NCBI RefSeq assembly: GCF_020035535.1
Contig: NZ_CP083349.1
Span: 3,541,501-3,605,500 of the forward strand
Length of the DNA stretch: 64,000 nt
Direction: 5' to 3'
Source: Ensifer adhaerens
Lineage (GTDB): Bacteria > Pseudomonadota > Alphaproteobacteria > Rhizobiales > Rhizobiaceae
Shown here in pieces: positions 1-9,546 of the stretch (its first letter is position 1; every line of letters begins with the position of its first letter). Below the pieces are notes generated by a model. It saw only the letters and a program-made list of their open reading frames with translations, searched no databases and was not told the origin of the DNA. The translations under genes were made by a program, and so were the position numbers.

Positions 1-97
1 AGATGCGGTATTCGCGAACGTTGGTCGCGCCCTGCGGCTTCGGCCAGACCTTGCCTTCCGTCATCTGCGAGTTCTTGGGGAGAGCGAGTTCAACCAT
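1..97 (-). CDS. sdhB: succinate dehydrogenase iron-sulfur subunit (5' end only)
   Basis: Only the first 32 codons lie inside the window; the rest is beyond base 1. The start ATG is the complement of 95-97 and the readable N-terminus begins MVELALPKNSQ, typical of rhizobial SdhB. The full protein carries three Fe-S clusters and passes electrons from SdhA to the membrane quinone site. It follows sdhA by 18 bases, so it is the last gene of sdhCDAB. No cluster cysteines are visible in this fragment, so the call rests on N-terminal resemblance and operon position. Confidence 0.9.
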   Translation of the reverse strand, partial: MVELALPKNSQMTEGKVWPKPQGATNVREYRI

Positions 98-115
98 GTG
101 CCTTATTCCTCAAGA

Positions 116-1957
116 TCAGTAGACGCGGGCCTTCGGCTCGATCTTCTTGGGATCGATGCCGTCGGCGATCAGGTCAGTATGGACAGGGCGGTAGTCGAGC
201 TTGACGTCGCCGGCCTCGTTGACCCAGGCAAGCGTGTGCTTGCGCCAGTTGACGTCGTCGCGGCCGCCGAGCGGGCCTTCGGTGAAGTCCTCGCGGGCGT
301 GCGAACCACGGCTCTCCTTGCGCGCTTCGGCGCCGTAGATCGTCGTGATGGCGTTGGCCATGAGGTTTTCGAGTTCCAGCGTCTCGACGAGGTCCGAGTT
401 CCAGATCATCGAGCGGTCGGTGACCTTGATGTCGGGCATCTCTTTCCAGATCGCCGAGATGCGCTTGCAGCCCGATTCCAGCGATTCCTGGGTACGGAAA
501 ACGGCGGCATCTTCCTGCATGGCGCGTTGCATCTTTTCGCGCAGCACCGCCGTCGGCGTGGTGCCGTTGGCGTTACGCAGCCGGTCGAAGCGGTCCATGA
601 TCCGATCGCAGGCGGCCTTGTTGAGTTCCGGGATCGCCTCGTCGCGGTCGATCACCTGGCCGGCGCGGATGGCGGCGGCGCGGCCGAAGACCACAAGGTC
701 GATCAGCGAGTTGGAGCCGAGGCGGTTGGCACCGTGCACCGAGGCGCAGCCGGCTTCGCCTACGGCCATCAGGCCGGGCGCGACGCGCTCCGGGTTCTGG
801 TTGTCGGCATTCAGCACTTCGCCCCAGTAGTTGGTCGGCACGCCGCCCATGTTGTAGTGCACCGTCGGCAGAACCGGGATCGGCTCGCGCGTCACGTCGA
901 CGCCGGCAAAAATCTTCGCCGATTCCGAGATGCCCGGCAGGCGCTCGTGCAGGACGGCCGGATCCAGATGGTCGAGGTGCAGGAAGATGTGGTCCTTGTT
1001 CTTGCCGACGCCGCGGCCTTCACGGATTTCCATCGTCATGCAACGCGAGACGACGTCACGCGACGCGAGGTCCTTGGCGGACGGCGCATAGCGTTCCATG
1101 AAGCGCTCGCCTTCGGAGTTGACGAGGTAGCCGCCTTCGCCGCGTGCGCCTTCGGTGATGAGGCAGCCCGCGCCGTAGATGCCGGTCGGGTGGAACTGGA
1201 CGAACTCCATGTCCTGAAGCGGCAGGCCGGCGCGCGCAATCATGCCGCCGCCGTCGCCGGTGCAGGTATGCGCCGATGTCGCCGAGAAATAGGCGCGGCC
1301 GTAACCGCCGGTCGCCAGCACCACCATCTTGGCGGAGAAGCGATGGATCGTGCCGTCGTCGAGGTTCCAGGCGACGACGCCGGTGCAGCGGCCGTCATCC
1401 GACATGATCAGGTCGAGCGCGAAATACTCGATGAAGAACTCGGCGTTGTTGCGCAGAGACTGGCCGTAGAGCGTGTGCAGGATCGCGTGGCCGGTACGGT
1501 CGGCAGCCGCACAGGTGCGCTGCACCGGCGGGCCTTCGCCGTAGTTCTGCATGTGGCCGCCGAAGGGCCGCTGGTAGATCTTGCCTTCAGCATTGCGCGA
1601 GAACGGCACGCCGTAATGCTCGAGCTCATAGACCGCCTTCGGCGCTTCCATGGCGAGATACTGCATGGCGTCAACGTCGCCGAGCCAGTCGGACCCCTTG
1701 ACGGTGTCGTAAAGGTGCCACTGCCAGCTGTCCGGCGTCATGTTCTGCAGCGACGCGGCGATGCCGCCCTGGGCGGCAACCGTGTGCGAGCGGGTCGGGA
1801 AGACCTTGGTGATGCAGGCGGTCTTCAGCCCCTGCTCCGCCATGCCGAGCGTGGCGCGCAGGCCCGCGCCGCCGGCGCCGACGACGACGACGTCGAAGGC
1901 GTGATCGACATATTGATAGGCCTTGCCGTTTGCAGCGGGTGAACTGTTCGATGCCAT
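116..1957 (-). CDS. sdhA: succinate dehydrogenase flavoprotein subunit
   Basis: 613-residue catalytic subunit of complex II, which oxidises succinate to fumarate on the inner face of the cytoplasmic membrane. The N-terminal FAD-binding motif [12 protein letters not shown] is followed by [11 protein letters not shown], holding the histidine that binds FAD covalently in this family. [11 protein letters not shown] is the conserved later FAD/active-site segment. I chose the ATG at 1957 (MASNSSP) rather than an in-frame ATG 18 bases upstream because it gives the usual family length and leaves a short 7-base gap to sdhD. No missing motifs are seen. Confidence 0.97.
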   Translation of the reverse strand: MASNSSPAANGKAYQYVDHAFDVVVVGAGGAGLRATLGMAEQGLKTACITKVFPTRSHTVAAQGGIAASLQNMTPDSWQWHLYDTVKGSDWLGDVDAMQYLAMEAPKAVYELEHYGVPFSRNAEGKIYQRPFGGHMQNYGEGPPVQRTCAAADRTGHAILHTLYGQSLRNNAEFFIEYFALDLIMSDDGRCTGVVAWNLDDGTIHRFSAKMVVLATGGYGRAYFSATSAHTCTGDGGGMIARAGLPLQDMEFVQFHPTGIYGAGCLITEGARGEGGYLVNSEGERFMERYAPSAKDLASRDVVSRCMTMEIREGRGVGKNKDHIFLHLDHLDPAVLHERLPGISESAKIFAGVDVTREPIPVLPTVHYNMGGVPTNYWGEVLNADNQNPERVAPGLMAVGEAGCASVHGANRLGSNSLIDLVVFGRAAAIRAGQVIDRDEAIPELNKAACDRIMDRFDRLRNANGTTPTAVLREKMQRAMQEDAAVFRTQESLESGCKRISAIWKEMPDIKVTDRSMIWNSDLVETLELENLMANAITTIYGAEARKESRGSHAREDFTEGPLGGRDDVNWRKHTLAWVNEAGDVKLDYRPVHTDLIADGIDPKKIEPKARVY

Positions 1958-1964
1958 GGCGAAA

Positions 1965-2345
1965 TTACCCTGCAAAAGCGATCTTCAGGATGGCGAAGAG
2001 ACAGAGCCCGCCAACTGCGATCGTGAAAAATGTATTGAGCATGAGAAGGCCGATCTTCATGCCTTCGCCATGCACGTAGTCCTCGATGATCACCTGCATG
2101 CCGAGACGCATGTGGATCAGGCCCGAGAGCACGACGAGCGCCATGACGACCGCGACGAAGGGGTTCGCAAGCGCGGCAACGACATCCGCGTGCGGGGCGC
2201 CTGCGTAGCGAACGAGAAAGATGACGAAGAAGATCAGCAGCGGAACGTTGGCGACCGCCGTCAGGCGCTGGCGCCAGAAGTGATCGGTGCCTTCCTTGGC
2301 GGAGCCAAGACCGCGAACCTTGCCGAGAGGTGTACGCATATCCAT
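1965..2345 (-). CDS. sdhD: succinate dehydrogenase membrane anchor subunit
   Basis: 126-residue membrane anchor of complex II. Three hydrophobic helices are readable: around [35 protein letters not shown] and [21 protein letters not shown]. The histidine in GLIHMRLG and the motif IIEDYVHGE fall where haem b/quinone-site residues sit in alphaproteobacterial SdhD. The frame is open much further upstream, but the ATG at 2345 (MDMRTPLGK) fits the family and sits 17 bases after sdhC. It lies between sdhC and sdhA in one operon. Confidence 0.95.
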   Translation of the reverse strand: MDMRTPLGKVRGLGSAKEGTDHFWRQRLTAVANVPLLIFFVIFLVRYAGAPHADVVAALANPFVAVVMALVVLSGLIHMRLGMQVIIEDYVHGEGMKIGLLMLNTFFTIAVGGLCLFAILKIAFAG

Positions 2346-2362
2346 GGGTGTCTTCCTCTCAG

Positions 2363-2755
2363 TTAACGGACGAGATAGCCGACCACCCAGATCAGCAGCG
2401 TCAGCGCCACCGAACAGACGATCGTCGCCTTGGCCATCTTGGTGGCGAAGTGCTTCTCGTAACCGTAGCCGAGATCCCAGGCAAAGTGGCGCAAGCCGCC
2501 GAGCATGTGGTGCACCAGCGCCCAGGTGTAACCGAAGAGCACCAGCTTGCCGATCAGCGTGCCGAACAGCCAGCTGACCCAGTCGTAGTAGGCCGCACCC
2601 GAGGCGGCGGCGATCAGCCACCAGGCAACGAGAATGGTGCCGAAGTAGAGTGCGCCGCCGGTGATGCGGTGCACAATGGACATCACCATCGTCGGGATCG
2701 GTTTATAGATTTGAAGATGCGGCGAAAGTGGCCGGCTTCTTGTGACATCCGTCAT
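2363..2755 (-). CDS. sdhC: succinate dehydrogenase cytochrome b556 subunit
   Basis: 130-residue cytochrome b subunit of complex II and first gene of the operon. The conserved N-terminus [12 protein letters not shown], the SIVHRITGG motif near the quinone site, and [13 protein letters not shown], with the haem-ligand histidine, are all present. Three transmembrane helices are readable. The start at 2755 (MTDVTRS) was preferred to a longer upstream reading because homologues begin here. The operon promoter must lie in the roughly 300-base gap to the right. Confidence 0.96.
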   Translation of the reverse strand: MTDVTRSRPLSPHLQIYKPIPTMVMSIVHRITGGALYFGTILVAWWLIAAASGAAYYDWVSWLFGTLIGKLVLFGYTWALVHHMLGGLRHFAWDLGYGYEKHFATKMAKATIVCSVALTLLIWVVGYLVR

Positions 2756-3060
2756 CGGAACCTCACGGAAATGCCCGGGTTTACGCCCATAAAACTGGAC
2801 GATTCTAGTCCGGTATCGCACCTGATTGTGCGCAATTCAGTCCTTCGGACCTTTAATCACCATAATGCTTAACGACAAGTGTGTTTGCGGTGCAAAATCA
2901 ATTTAATCGATTAGACGATTTGCGCCATTTTCCAGCCCGCCGAAGACATGGCGTCCGTTAACGATAGCAGCAAAAAGCCAAGCAATTCCGTGACTTTCTG
3001 ACGGAAGTGGCCCAAAGTGATCTTAACGAATTGTTAAGCGCTATCCGGAGGGCGAACAGA
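2756..3060. other. divergent intergenic region (sdhC / secreted protein)
   Basis: About 305 bases separate sdhC from the rightward gene at 3061, so both promoters should be here. The centre (about 2840-2930) is AT-rich compared with its surroundings. I could not assign a convincing -35/-10 pair or regulator site to either gene. GGAGGGCG just before 3061 is a credible ribosome-binding site. Confidence 0.4.
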
Positions 3061-3900
3061 ATGAGTCTGTTCAGGGCAATCCATGCGACCAAAGTGCTAG
3101 CACTCGCCGGCCTGGTCATCGCCACGACCTGCATCCCCTTGGAGGCCCGTGACGGCGGCGGAGCACGCGGCTTTCAGATGCGCACCAACCATATGCGCAT
3201 GTCTTCGGATCGCTCGTTCCCGGGCTACCAGATCGACCGCTCGGGCTACCGCAACGGCTGGAACCGCAACCGCATGCCCCGTCGCGACTGGATGGCCAAC
3301 AATGGTCTGCCGGAGGTCGAGACGCGCACACGGCACATTCGCCTTCCGCAATATAGGCCTTACCCCGGCTACGGCGGGGGCTGGGAACATCGCGGCGGAT
3401 GGGTCCGCGACCGGGCGGGCAACGACGTCTGGACGTCCGGCGGCCGCCGCCACGATGGGCGCCGGGGCATCGACAATGGACTGCCGGAGATCGAAACGCG
3501 CACAAGGCATGTTCGCCTCCCGCAATATCGCCCCTATCCCGGCCCCTATGCCGATCGCTGGGGCAACGGCGGCGGATGGGTTCGTGACCGTGCCGGCCGC
3601 GAGATCTGGACATCCGGTGGCCAGCGCCGCGACTATCGCCCGAACTACTATGGCAGCTATGGCAACGACGAATATCCAGACACCGTTCCAGGCATCGGCA
3701 CGTATGTCGGCGGCATTTCCGCCTACGTCGATGTCGGCAACGGCATCTACTTCAACCAGGAAGGCGATTACGGTTATAGCGATGATGGCACGTACGCGCC
3801 GCCCCCGCAGTCAAGACGCGGCAAGATCATCAACGTTACGCCGCAAACGATGAACAGCTCCTGCGCCTATGAACACGGCGTCTGCGTGATCCGGCGATAG
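3061..3900 (+). CDS. secreted Gly/Arg/Tyr-rich repeat protein, unknown function
   Basis: 279 residues beginning with a typical Sec signal peptide (MSLFRAIHATKVLALAGLVIATT, likely cleaved near the Ala/Arg at about 29-30). Residues 81-128 and 139-187 are near-identical repeats built as NGLPE-ETRTRH-RLPQYRPYPG ... GGWVRDRAG--WTSGG. Residues 41-80 look like a third, diverged copy (RTNHMRM ... PGYQ ... RRDW). The C-terminus holds two cysteines (SSCAYEHGVCV), which could form a disulfide. The start at 3061 is set by GGAGGGCG and the signal peptide; the frame is open from 3007. I do not recognise the family. Confidence 0.75.
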   Translation: MSLFRAIHATKVLALAGLVIATTCIPLEARDGGGARGFQMRTNHMRMSSDRSFPGYQIDRSGYRNGWNRNRMPRRDWMANNGLPEVETRTRHIRLPQYRPYPGYGGGWEHRGGWVRDRAGNDVWTSGGRRHDGRRGIDNGLPEIETRTRHVRLPQYRPYPGPYADRWGNGGGWVRDRAGREIWTSGGQRRDYRPNYYGSYGNDEYPDTVPGIGTYVGGISAYVDVGNGIYFNQEGDYGYSDDGTYAPPPQSRRGKIINVTPQTMNSSCAYEHGVCVIRR

Positions 3901-4000
3901 GTTCGAGGAGACTTCAGAAGATCGGTTTCACAGAACCACGACGACGACGTCGATTGGCTGCGCGTGCCGTCAGCTATCGCGACGGGATTCGCCGGAGGTT

Positions 4001-4666
4001 TCAACCGGCCGCTTTTTCAGCAGCACCGAAGCGCCAGACGGTCGTGCGCTTGACCTCGCTGTCTTCCAGCGCCCGTGTCACGGGAACTTCGTAGGTCGCA
4101 AGCGCCGTCATCATCTCGCGCGGGCAGTAGGAGCGGCCGGGATCGCCGACGATCACCATCGCCCCCTTGGCGACCAGATCCGAAAACCACGGCTTCAACC
4201 GATCGGCAAAGGCCTTGTCGTAGAAGACGTCGCCGGCGAGATAGACATCGGCCTCAAGATCGCGGCCGGTCACGTCCTCGCCCGTATAGGAAAGAGTGAC
4301 GCCATTGAGTGCGGCATTGAGCTGGACCGCCGTTTCCGCCCAGGGATCGATATCGGCGGCAACAACCGAAGCCGCTCCCGCCTTCATCGCGGCGATCGCC
4401 ACCAGGCCGGAGCCGGAAGCGAAGTCGACGACGCGACGCCCGCGCACTGCCTCCGGGTGATCGAGGATGTAACGGGCAAGCCCCTGCCCGCCGGCCCAGG
4501 CGAAGGCCCAGAACGGCGGCGGCAGGCCAATCTCCTGCAACTCCTCCTCTGTCTTCAACCACAGCTCATGCGCCTCGGTCGCCAGATGCAGGCGCACCTC
4601 CGGTACATGCGGCGGCGAGAGCAAGCCTGTATTGGCGAGAATGAAGCTTTGCGGATCGGTCTTCAC
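4001..4666 (-). CDS. class I SAM-dependent methyltransferase (ETFB-lysine / nicotinamide N-methyltransferase-like)
   Basis: 221 residues with a Rossmann methyltransferase core. VVDFASGSGLVAIAAMKAGA is motif I, VVAADIDPWA the acidic strand-2 loop, and DVYLAGDVFYD the motif-IV region. The front PPFWAFAWAGGQGLARYIL matches the small COG3897-type group related to protein lysine methyltransferases such as ETFB-KMT and PrmA. The substrate cannot be read from sequence. It is the last gene of a minus-strand run starting at tsaD, and a hairpin (CCTGTCCG/CGGACAGG, 4680-4712) separates it from the EVE gene. Confidence 0.85.
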   Translation of the reverse strand: MKTDPQSFILANTGLLSPPHVPEVRLHLATEAHELWLKTEEELQEIGLPPPFWAFAWAGGQGLARYILDHPEAVRGRRVVDFASGSGLVAIAAMKAGAASVVAADIDPWAETAVQLNAALNGVTLSYTGEDVTGRDLEADVYLAGDVFYDKAFADRLKPWFSDLVAKGAMVIVGDPGRSYCPREMMTALATYEVPVTRALEDSEVKRTTVWRFGAAEKAAG

Positions 4667-4723
4667 GAAACTCTCCGAGCCTGTCCGAAAAACGGAAGCG
4701 GTTCCGGACAGGCGGAAATCAAA

Positions 4724-5155
4724 TTACCGCGGCGGGTTGTCGAGCCCACCCATGCGGCAGACTTCGATCCATTCGTCTTCGGTCACCGGCTGCACCGAGA
4801 GGCGCATGGAGGTAACAAGCGACATCTTGGCGAGCTTCGGATTGTCCTTGATTTCCTTCAGCGTCACCGGGCGCGGCATGTCGACAACGGCACGGATATC
4901 GACGCAATCCCAACGGGCGTCGCCTTCGGCAGTCGAATCCGGATGCGAAAGCGCGCAGACCTCGGAGATGCCGACGATCTCGAGACCTTCATTCGAGTGA
5001 TAGAAGAAGCCCTTGTCGCCGATCTGCATCGCCCGCATGTTGTTGCGCGCCTGATAGTTGCGCACGCCGGTCCATTCGGTGCCCTTGGCGCCCGCATCCT
5101 TCTGCATTTGCCAGGACCATTTGAAGGGCTCGGATTTGTAAAGCCAATGCGCCAT
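4724..5155 (-). CDS. EVE domain protein
   Basis: 143 residues forming a single EVE domain, a PUA-like fold thought to bind modified nucleic-acid bases. Characteristic segments are HWLYKSEP at the start, WTGVRNYQARNNMR, and GDKGFFYHSNEG. The start (MAHWLYK) lies 7 bases after the stop of the YciI gene, implying co-transcription and probably translational coupling. The pairing of a YciI protein with an EVE protein downstream of gpsA is common in Rhizobiales. No nuclease or other fused domain is present. Confidence 0.92.
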   Translation of the reverse strand: MAHWLYKSEPFKWSWQMQKDAGAKGTEWTGVRNYQARNNMRAMQIGDKGFFYHSNEGLEIVGISEVCALSHPDSTAEGDARWDCVDIRAVVDMPRPVTLKEIKDNPKLAKMSLVTSMRLSVQPVTEDEWIEVCRMGGLDNPPR

Positions 5156-5162
5156 CTTGGTC

Positions 5163-5456
5163 TCAAGCCTCCGGATTGTTGAAGACCCAGTTGAAGGCCT
5201 TGATCTCGACGTTGGAGAAGAGCCCTGCCTTGGCATAGGGGTCGGCTTCGGCGAGCGCACGGGCTTCATCAATTGTCTCGGCCTTAAGGATCACCAGGCT
5301 GCCGGTCGGCTTGCCGTCTTCACCGAGGAACGGTCCTGCCATCTTCAGAATGCCCTTGGCATTCAGGTCGTTGAGATAGGCAACGTGATCGGGTCGGGTG
5401 TCGAGCCGAAGCTGCAGCGCGCCTGATTTGTCGGTGCATTGAAGTGCGAAGAGCAT
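5163..5456 (-). CDS. YciI family protein
   Basis: 97-residue YciI-like protein (dimeric alpha-beta barrel related to muconolactone isomerase folds). The conserved opening MLFALQCTDK, the RPDHVAYL segment containing the family histidine, and GPFLGEDGKPTGSLVIL are present. The C-terminus ADPYAKAGLFSNVEIKAFNWV is also typical. Function in this context is unknown. It sits between gpsA and the EVE gene on the same strand with 7 bases to the latter; GGAGGAAG precedes its start. Confidence 0.9.
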   Translation of the reverse strand: MLFALQCTDKSGALQLRLDTRPDHVAYLNDLNAKGILKMAGPFLGEDGKPTGSLVILKAETIDEARALAEADPYAKAGLFSNVEIKAFNWVFNNPEA

Positions 5457-5523
5457 GCTTCCTCCTTAAGTTGTCGTTTGGCGTGGGATGCGGGCGGAAG
5501 ACCGCTTTACACCCACGCCACCA

Positions 5524-6525
5524 TCATTCCTGAGTGATCGGGCGGGTCATCAACTGTTCGAGCGCGGTGCTAACGTCGAGCTTGCCGTCGATGATCGCCG
5601 CCACCGCTTCGGTGATCGGCATTTCGACGCCGAGGTCATGGGCGACGCGGGCAGCGACCGAGGCGGCAAACGCCCCTTCGACCAGTTCATCCTTGCGCCC
5701 GCTGGCGCGGCCATCCTTGCCGAGCGCAATGCCGAAGCGGAGGTTGCGCGACTGATGGCTGGTCGCCGTCAACACGAGATCGCCGAGGCCCGAGAGACCA
5801 CGAACCGTATCAGCCTCGCCACCCTCGGCGGCAATGAACCGCGACATCTCGGCCAGGCCACGCGAAATCAGCGCGGCGCGGGCGCTGTCGCCGAGACCCG
5901 CACCCTCGACGATGCCACAGGCAATCGCCAGAACGTTCTTGAGTGCGCCGCCAAGCTGCACGCCGATGCGATCTTCCGACGGATAGAGCCGGAAGGTCGG
6001 GCCGGAAAGGACCTCGGCAAGCATGGTTGCCGTCTGCGCATCGGCCGCGGCGACCACCATGGCGGTCGGCAGCCCCTTGGCGATGTCGGCGGCGAAACCG
6101 GGACCGGAGAGCACGCCGATCGCATGGCCGGGCAGTTCCTCCGCGAGCACATCGGTCAGCAGCTGACCGGTCGCCTGCTCCATGCCCTTGGCGCAGGTGA
6201 CGATCGTAGCGTCGGCATTGATCTGGGGACCATACTGCCGCGCCGCATCGCGATGCGCCTGCGACGGCATGGCAAAGAGCACGACTTCGGCATCGGCGAG
6301 AACGGAGATATCGGCCGTATGTTTCAGTGCGGGCGGCAGATCGATGCCCGGCAGGGCATCCTCGTTGCGGCAGGTATCGCGGCACGCTTCGGCAATCTCC
6401 GCACGACGGGCAAGCAGCGTCACGTCGCTGCCCTCGGCCGAGGCTGCGACCGCGGCCAAGGCTGTGCCAAAGGCGCCAGCGCCAACCACGACGATTTTCG
6501 GCCCGATCCTGGAGGTGTCGTTCAT
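5524..6525 (-). CDS. gpsA: glycerol-3-phosphate dehydrogenase [NAD(P)+]
   Basis: 333-residue cytoplasmic enzyme reducing dihydroxyacetone phosphate to sn-glycerol-3-phosphate for phospholipid synthesis. The N-terminal dinucleotide-binding motif [13 protein letters not shown], the CAKGME segment, the GPGFA motif, and [13 protein letters not shown] with the catalytic lysine are visible, followed by RGLAEMSRF and [11 protein letters not shown]. Length matches the family. It lies 47 bases downstream of tsaD on the same strand, the usual rhizobial arrangement. Confidence 0.97.
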   Translation of the reverse strand: MNDTSRIGPKIVVVGAGAFGTALAAVAASAEGSDVTLLARRAEIAEACRDTCRNEDALPGIDLPPALKHTADISVLADAEVVLFAMPSQAHRDAARQYGPQINADATIVTCAKGMEQATGQLLTDVLAEELPGHAIGVLSGPGFAADIAKGLPTAMVVAAADAQTATMLAEVLSGPTFRLYPSEDRIGVQLGGALKNVLAIACGIVEGAGLGDSARAALISRGLAEMSRFIAAEGGEADTVRGLSGLGDLVLTATSHQSRNLRFGIALGKDGRASGRKDELVEGAFAASVAARVAHDLGVEMPITEAVAAIIDGKLDVSTALEQLMTRPITQE

Positions 6526-6572
6526 TCTCTATCCGTACGCCCTGAAAATGGTCATGCGCTTGACTGAATTCT

Positions 6573-7667
6573 TCATGCCTTGGCGCCGCGTTTGCCGGAG
6601 CCGAGCAGTGTCTGGGCTTGGGCGTCGAGCGGCCAGCGCGAGCGCGGCGCCACGTCGAGACTGTCCGCAGCCATGCCCGCCGCCAGGCGTTCGGCGCCGG
6701 CCCAGGCGATCATCGCGGCATTGTCGGTGCACAAAGAAAGCGGCGGCGCGATGAAGTCGAATCCCGATTGCGCGCAGAGGGTCTGCAGCGTCGAACGCAG
6801 CACCTGGTTGGCAGCAACGCCACCGGCAACCACCAGCGCCGGACGCGCGACACCGCTGTGTTCCGCCTTGAAGCGCTTCAGGCCGCGGCCGACGCGATCC
6901 TTCAGCGTGCGCGAGATCGCCCGCTGGAAGGAGGCGCAGATGTCGGCGATATCCTGCTCCGTCACCGGCTCCAGCGATTGCGCTGCTTGGCGTACCGCCG
7001 TCTTCAGCCCCGAGAAGGAGAAATCGAGCCGGGCATCGCCGACGAGCGGCCGCGGAAAATCGAAACGCTGCGGATCACCGGCAAGCGCCGCACGCTCGAC
7101 CGCCGGGCCACCCGGATAGGGAAGGCCGAGCAGCTTCGCCGTCTTGTCGAAGGCCTCGCCGAGCGCGTCGTCGATCGTCGTGCCCCAGCGCTCGTATTCG
7201 CCGACGCCCTTGACGAGGATCAGCTGCGTATGGCCGCCGGAAACGAGCAGCATCAGATAGGGGAAGGAGAGCCCGTCGGTCAGCCGCGCCGTCAGCGCGT
7301 GGCCCTCGAGATGGTTGACGGCATAGAGTGGCTTGCCCGTTGCCCGCGCGATCGCCTTACCCGTCATCAGCCCGACAATCAGACCGCCGATCAGACCGGG
7401 ACCACTTGTCGCAGCGATGGCATCAATGTCGGCGAGCGTGATGCCGGCGCGCAGCAGCGCCTCCTCGATCAGCGTATCGAGCGCTTCCACATGGGCGCGC
7501 GCAGCGATCTCCGGAACGACGCCGCCATAGGCGCTGTGCTCTTCCAGCTGGCTCAGAACGACGTCACCAAGAATGTGGCCCTTGCCGTCGGAATCGCGCA
7601 GAATGACGGAAGCGGCGGTTTCGTCGCAGCTTGTTTCTATGCCGAGGATGCGCAGGGGCGGAGACAT
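6573..7667 (-). CDS. tsaD: tRNA N6-threonylcarbamoyladenosine transferase subunit TsaD
   Basis: 364-residue Kae1/TsaD protein that transfers the threonylcarbamoyl group to A37 of ANN-decoding tRNAs together with TsaB and TsaE. It has [14 protein letters not shown] at the N-terminus, the metal-binding HxxxH motif in [18 protein letters not shown] / NHLEGH, and [10 protein letters not shown]. The start ATG at 7667 faces hemC across a 74-base divergent gap. First gene of the leftward gpsA-YciI-EVE run. Confidence 0.97.
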   Translation of the reverse strand: MSPPLRILGIETSCDETAASVILRDSDGKGHILGDVVLSQLEEHSAYGGVVPEIAARAHVEALDTLIEEALLRAGITLADIDAIAATSGPGLIGGLIVGLMTGKAIARATGKPLYAVNHLEGHALTARLTDGLSFPYLMLLVSGGHTQLILVKGVGEYERWGTTIDDALGEAFDKTAKLLGLPYPGGPAVERAALAGDPQRFDFPRPLVGDARLDFSFSGLKTAVRQAAQSLEPVTEQDIADICASFQRAISRTLKDRVGRGLKRFKAEHSGVARPALVVAGGVAANQVLRSTLQTLCAQSGFDFIAPPLSLCTDNAAMIAWAGAERLAAGMAADSLDVAPRSRWPLDAQAQTLLGSGKRGAKA

Positions 7668-7741
7668 CAGGAACTACTCAAAGATTGCGGTCGCACCGAA
7701 AGGTGGGTACACGGAACTCCGGTAACAATGGATAGCCTTTG

Positions 7742-8671
7742 ATGCAAACAAAACCTTTCCGGATCGGCACGCGCGGCAGCCCGCTGGCGCTCGCTCAAGC
7801 CCATGAAACGCGCGATCGCCTCGCAGCGGCGCATGGTCTGGCGCCGGAAATGTTCGAGGTCGTCATCCTCTCGACCAAGGGCGACCGGATCACCGACCGC
7901 TCGCTCGCCGAGATCGGCGGCAAGGGCCTGTTCACCGAAGAGATCGAGCAACAATTGCTGTCGGGCGAACTCGATTTCGCTGTGCATTCGTCCAAGGACA
8001 TGCCGACGAAACTGCCTGACGGCCTCTGTCTTTCCGCCTTCCTGCCGCGTGAGGACATTCGAGATGCCTTCATCGGTCGGACGGCAAAAAAACTGATGGA
8101 ACTTCCCGAGGGCGTGACCGTCGGCTCGTCGTCGCTGCGCCGCCAGGCGCTGATCCGCCGGCTGCGTCCGGATATCAATGTCATCACCTATCGCGGCCAG
8201 GTGGAAACGCGGCTGAGAAAGCTCGCCGAGGGCCAGGTCGATGCCACACTGCTTGCCTATGCCGGCCTGAAGCGGCTCGGCATGACCGATGTTCCGACCG
8301 AACTGCTCGACCCCGCGGATTTCCCGCCGGCCCCGGCGCAGGGCGCGATCTGCATCGAGAGCCGCATCGGCGACAGCCGCATCAACGATCTGCTTGCCGC
8401 AATCGACGATGCGCGCACCCACGAAGCGGTCGCCTGCGAACGTGGCTTCCTCGCGACGCTCGACGGCTCCTGCCGCACGCCGATCGCCGGCCTCGCCACA
8501 TCGGACGGCACCTTTCTCAGTTTTTCCGGCATGATCCTCACGCCCGACGGCCAGACGCATCATCGCGTCACCATCGAGGGCAAGGCCACGGACGCCGAAG
8601 TGCTTGGCCGCAAGGCCGGCGAAGAGGTCCGCGCCAAGGCCGGCCCCGGCTTCTTTGCAAGCTGGACCTGA
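7742..8671 (+). CDS. hemC: hydroxymethylbilane synthase (porphobilinogen deaminase)
   Basis: 309-residue tetrapyrrole enzyme that polymerises four porphobilinogens. [13 protein letters not shown] opens the protein, VHSSKDMPT contains substrate-binding residues, and the loop [11 protein letters not shown] carries the cysteine that holds the dipyrromethane cofactor. The ATG at 7742 directly follows a TTG in the same frame; the ATG is the likelier start. It heads the haem operon, with hemD only 3 bases downstream. Confidence 0.97.
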   Translation: MQTKPFRIGTRGSPLALAQAHETRDRLAAAHGLAPEMFEVVILSTKGDRITDRSLAEIGGKGLFTEEIEQQLLSGELDFAVHSSKDMPTKLPDGLCLSAFLPREDIRDAFIGRTAKKLMELPEGVTVGSSSLRRQALIRRLRPDINVITYRGQVETRLRKLAEGQVDATLLAYAGLKRLGMTDVPTELLDPADFPPAPAQGAICIESRIGDSRINDLLAAIDDARTHEAVACERGFLATLDGSCRTPIAGLATSDGTFLSFSGMILTPDGQTHHRVTIEGKATDAEVLGRKAGEEVRAKAGPGFFASWT

Positions 8672-8674
8672 GCC

Positions 8675-9388
8675 ATGCGCGTGCTCGTCACCCGGCCGCT
8701 TCCCGCCGCCGAGGCGACCGCACGCCGGCTGGAAGCCGCCGGCCATCGGCCGATCCTCCTGCCGCTGATGCAGGCCACGCATCTCACTGCCGTCGCGAGC
8801 GCAGCGCTCAAACAGCCATTTGCCGCAATTGCCCTGACGAGCGCCGAAGCGGTTCGGGTGCTCGCATCTTTGGGCGGCGAACTGGAACCGCACCAGAAAA
8901 TCCCGTGCTTCTGCGTCGGCGAAGCGACAGCGCGGGCGGCGGCGGAACTCGGCTTCACCGACATCCGCGTCGGTGACGGCACCGGCGAAGCACTGGCTGG
9001 ACTGATCGTTTCGGCCACCGGTGCCTTGCCGAAAAAGCCCCTCCTCTACCTGACCGGCGCGCCCCGTTCCGACGGTCTCGAAAGCACGCTCCGACAGCAC
9101 GACGTCGAGTATAGGGCGGTCGAATGCTATCGCATGGAGCCGACCGCGCACCCGCCCGGTGCGCTGCAAGATCTCGCGCGCACCGGGCGGCCCGACGCCG
9201 TTCTGCTCTATTCCCGGGAGACGGCCCGGCGACTGACGACATTGCTGTTGGAGGCCGGCCTGGACGCTACGTCCCTTGCTCCACGCTACCTCTGCCTGAG
9301 CGCCGCCATCGCCGAGGCGCTGCCAGGCAACGTCATGTCGCAGATCGCCACAAGGCCCGACGAAGAAAGCCTTTTTAGATTGCTCTAA
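8675..9388 (+). CDS. hemD: uroporphyrinogen-III synthase
   Basis: 237-residue enzyme that cyclises hydroxymethylbilane with inversion of ring D. Sequence conservation in HemD is low; the opening MRVLVTRPLPAAEATARRLE, the IALTSAEAVRVL segment and the C-terminal LCLSAAIAEAL are family-like. Position immediately after hemC makes the call firm. A 158-base gap precedes the mic60 gene, so a second promoter there is possible. Confidence 0.93.
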   Translation: MRVLVTRPLPAAEATARRLEAAGHRPILLPLMQATHLTAVASAALKQPFAAIALTSAEAVRVLASLGGELEPHQKIPCFCVGEATARAAAELGFTDIRVGDGTGEALAGLIVSATGALPKKPLLYLTGAPRSDGLESTLRQHDVEYRAVECYRMEPTAHPPGALQDLARTGRPDAVLLYSRETARRLTTLLLEAGLDATSLAPRYLCLSAAIAEALPGNVMSQIATRPDEESLFRLL

Positions 9389-9546
9389 AAGCGAAACGAG
9401 AAAAGATGCTGGCGATTTTCCGCCCGCATTCCGCGCTAGTTCAGAGCCGATTCGGCCAAAATTCGGAATGGAGGGGCTTTCCCTCACCGGTCCGGCTGAC
9501 TAGGTTTGAGAGAAGAGCCGACAGGCACCAACGGTAAGAGGTCACC

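Noticed and set aside
98..1942. A 614-codon plus-strand open frame opposite sdhA
   Set aside because: It is the antisense shadow of sdhA, caused by high GC content; it has no ribosome-binding site and is His/Arg/Val-rich without any recognisable domain.
2840..2930. Possible regulator palindrome before sdhC
   Set aside because: The AT-rich stretch contains weak inverted repeats, but none matches a known operator clearly enough.
7667..9487. A 606-codon minus-strand open frame opposite hemC and hemD
   Set aside because: Shadow of hemC/hemD; composition is unlike a protein and it crosses two confident genes.
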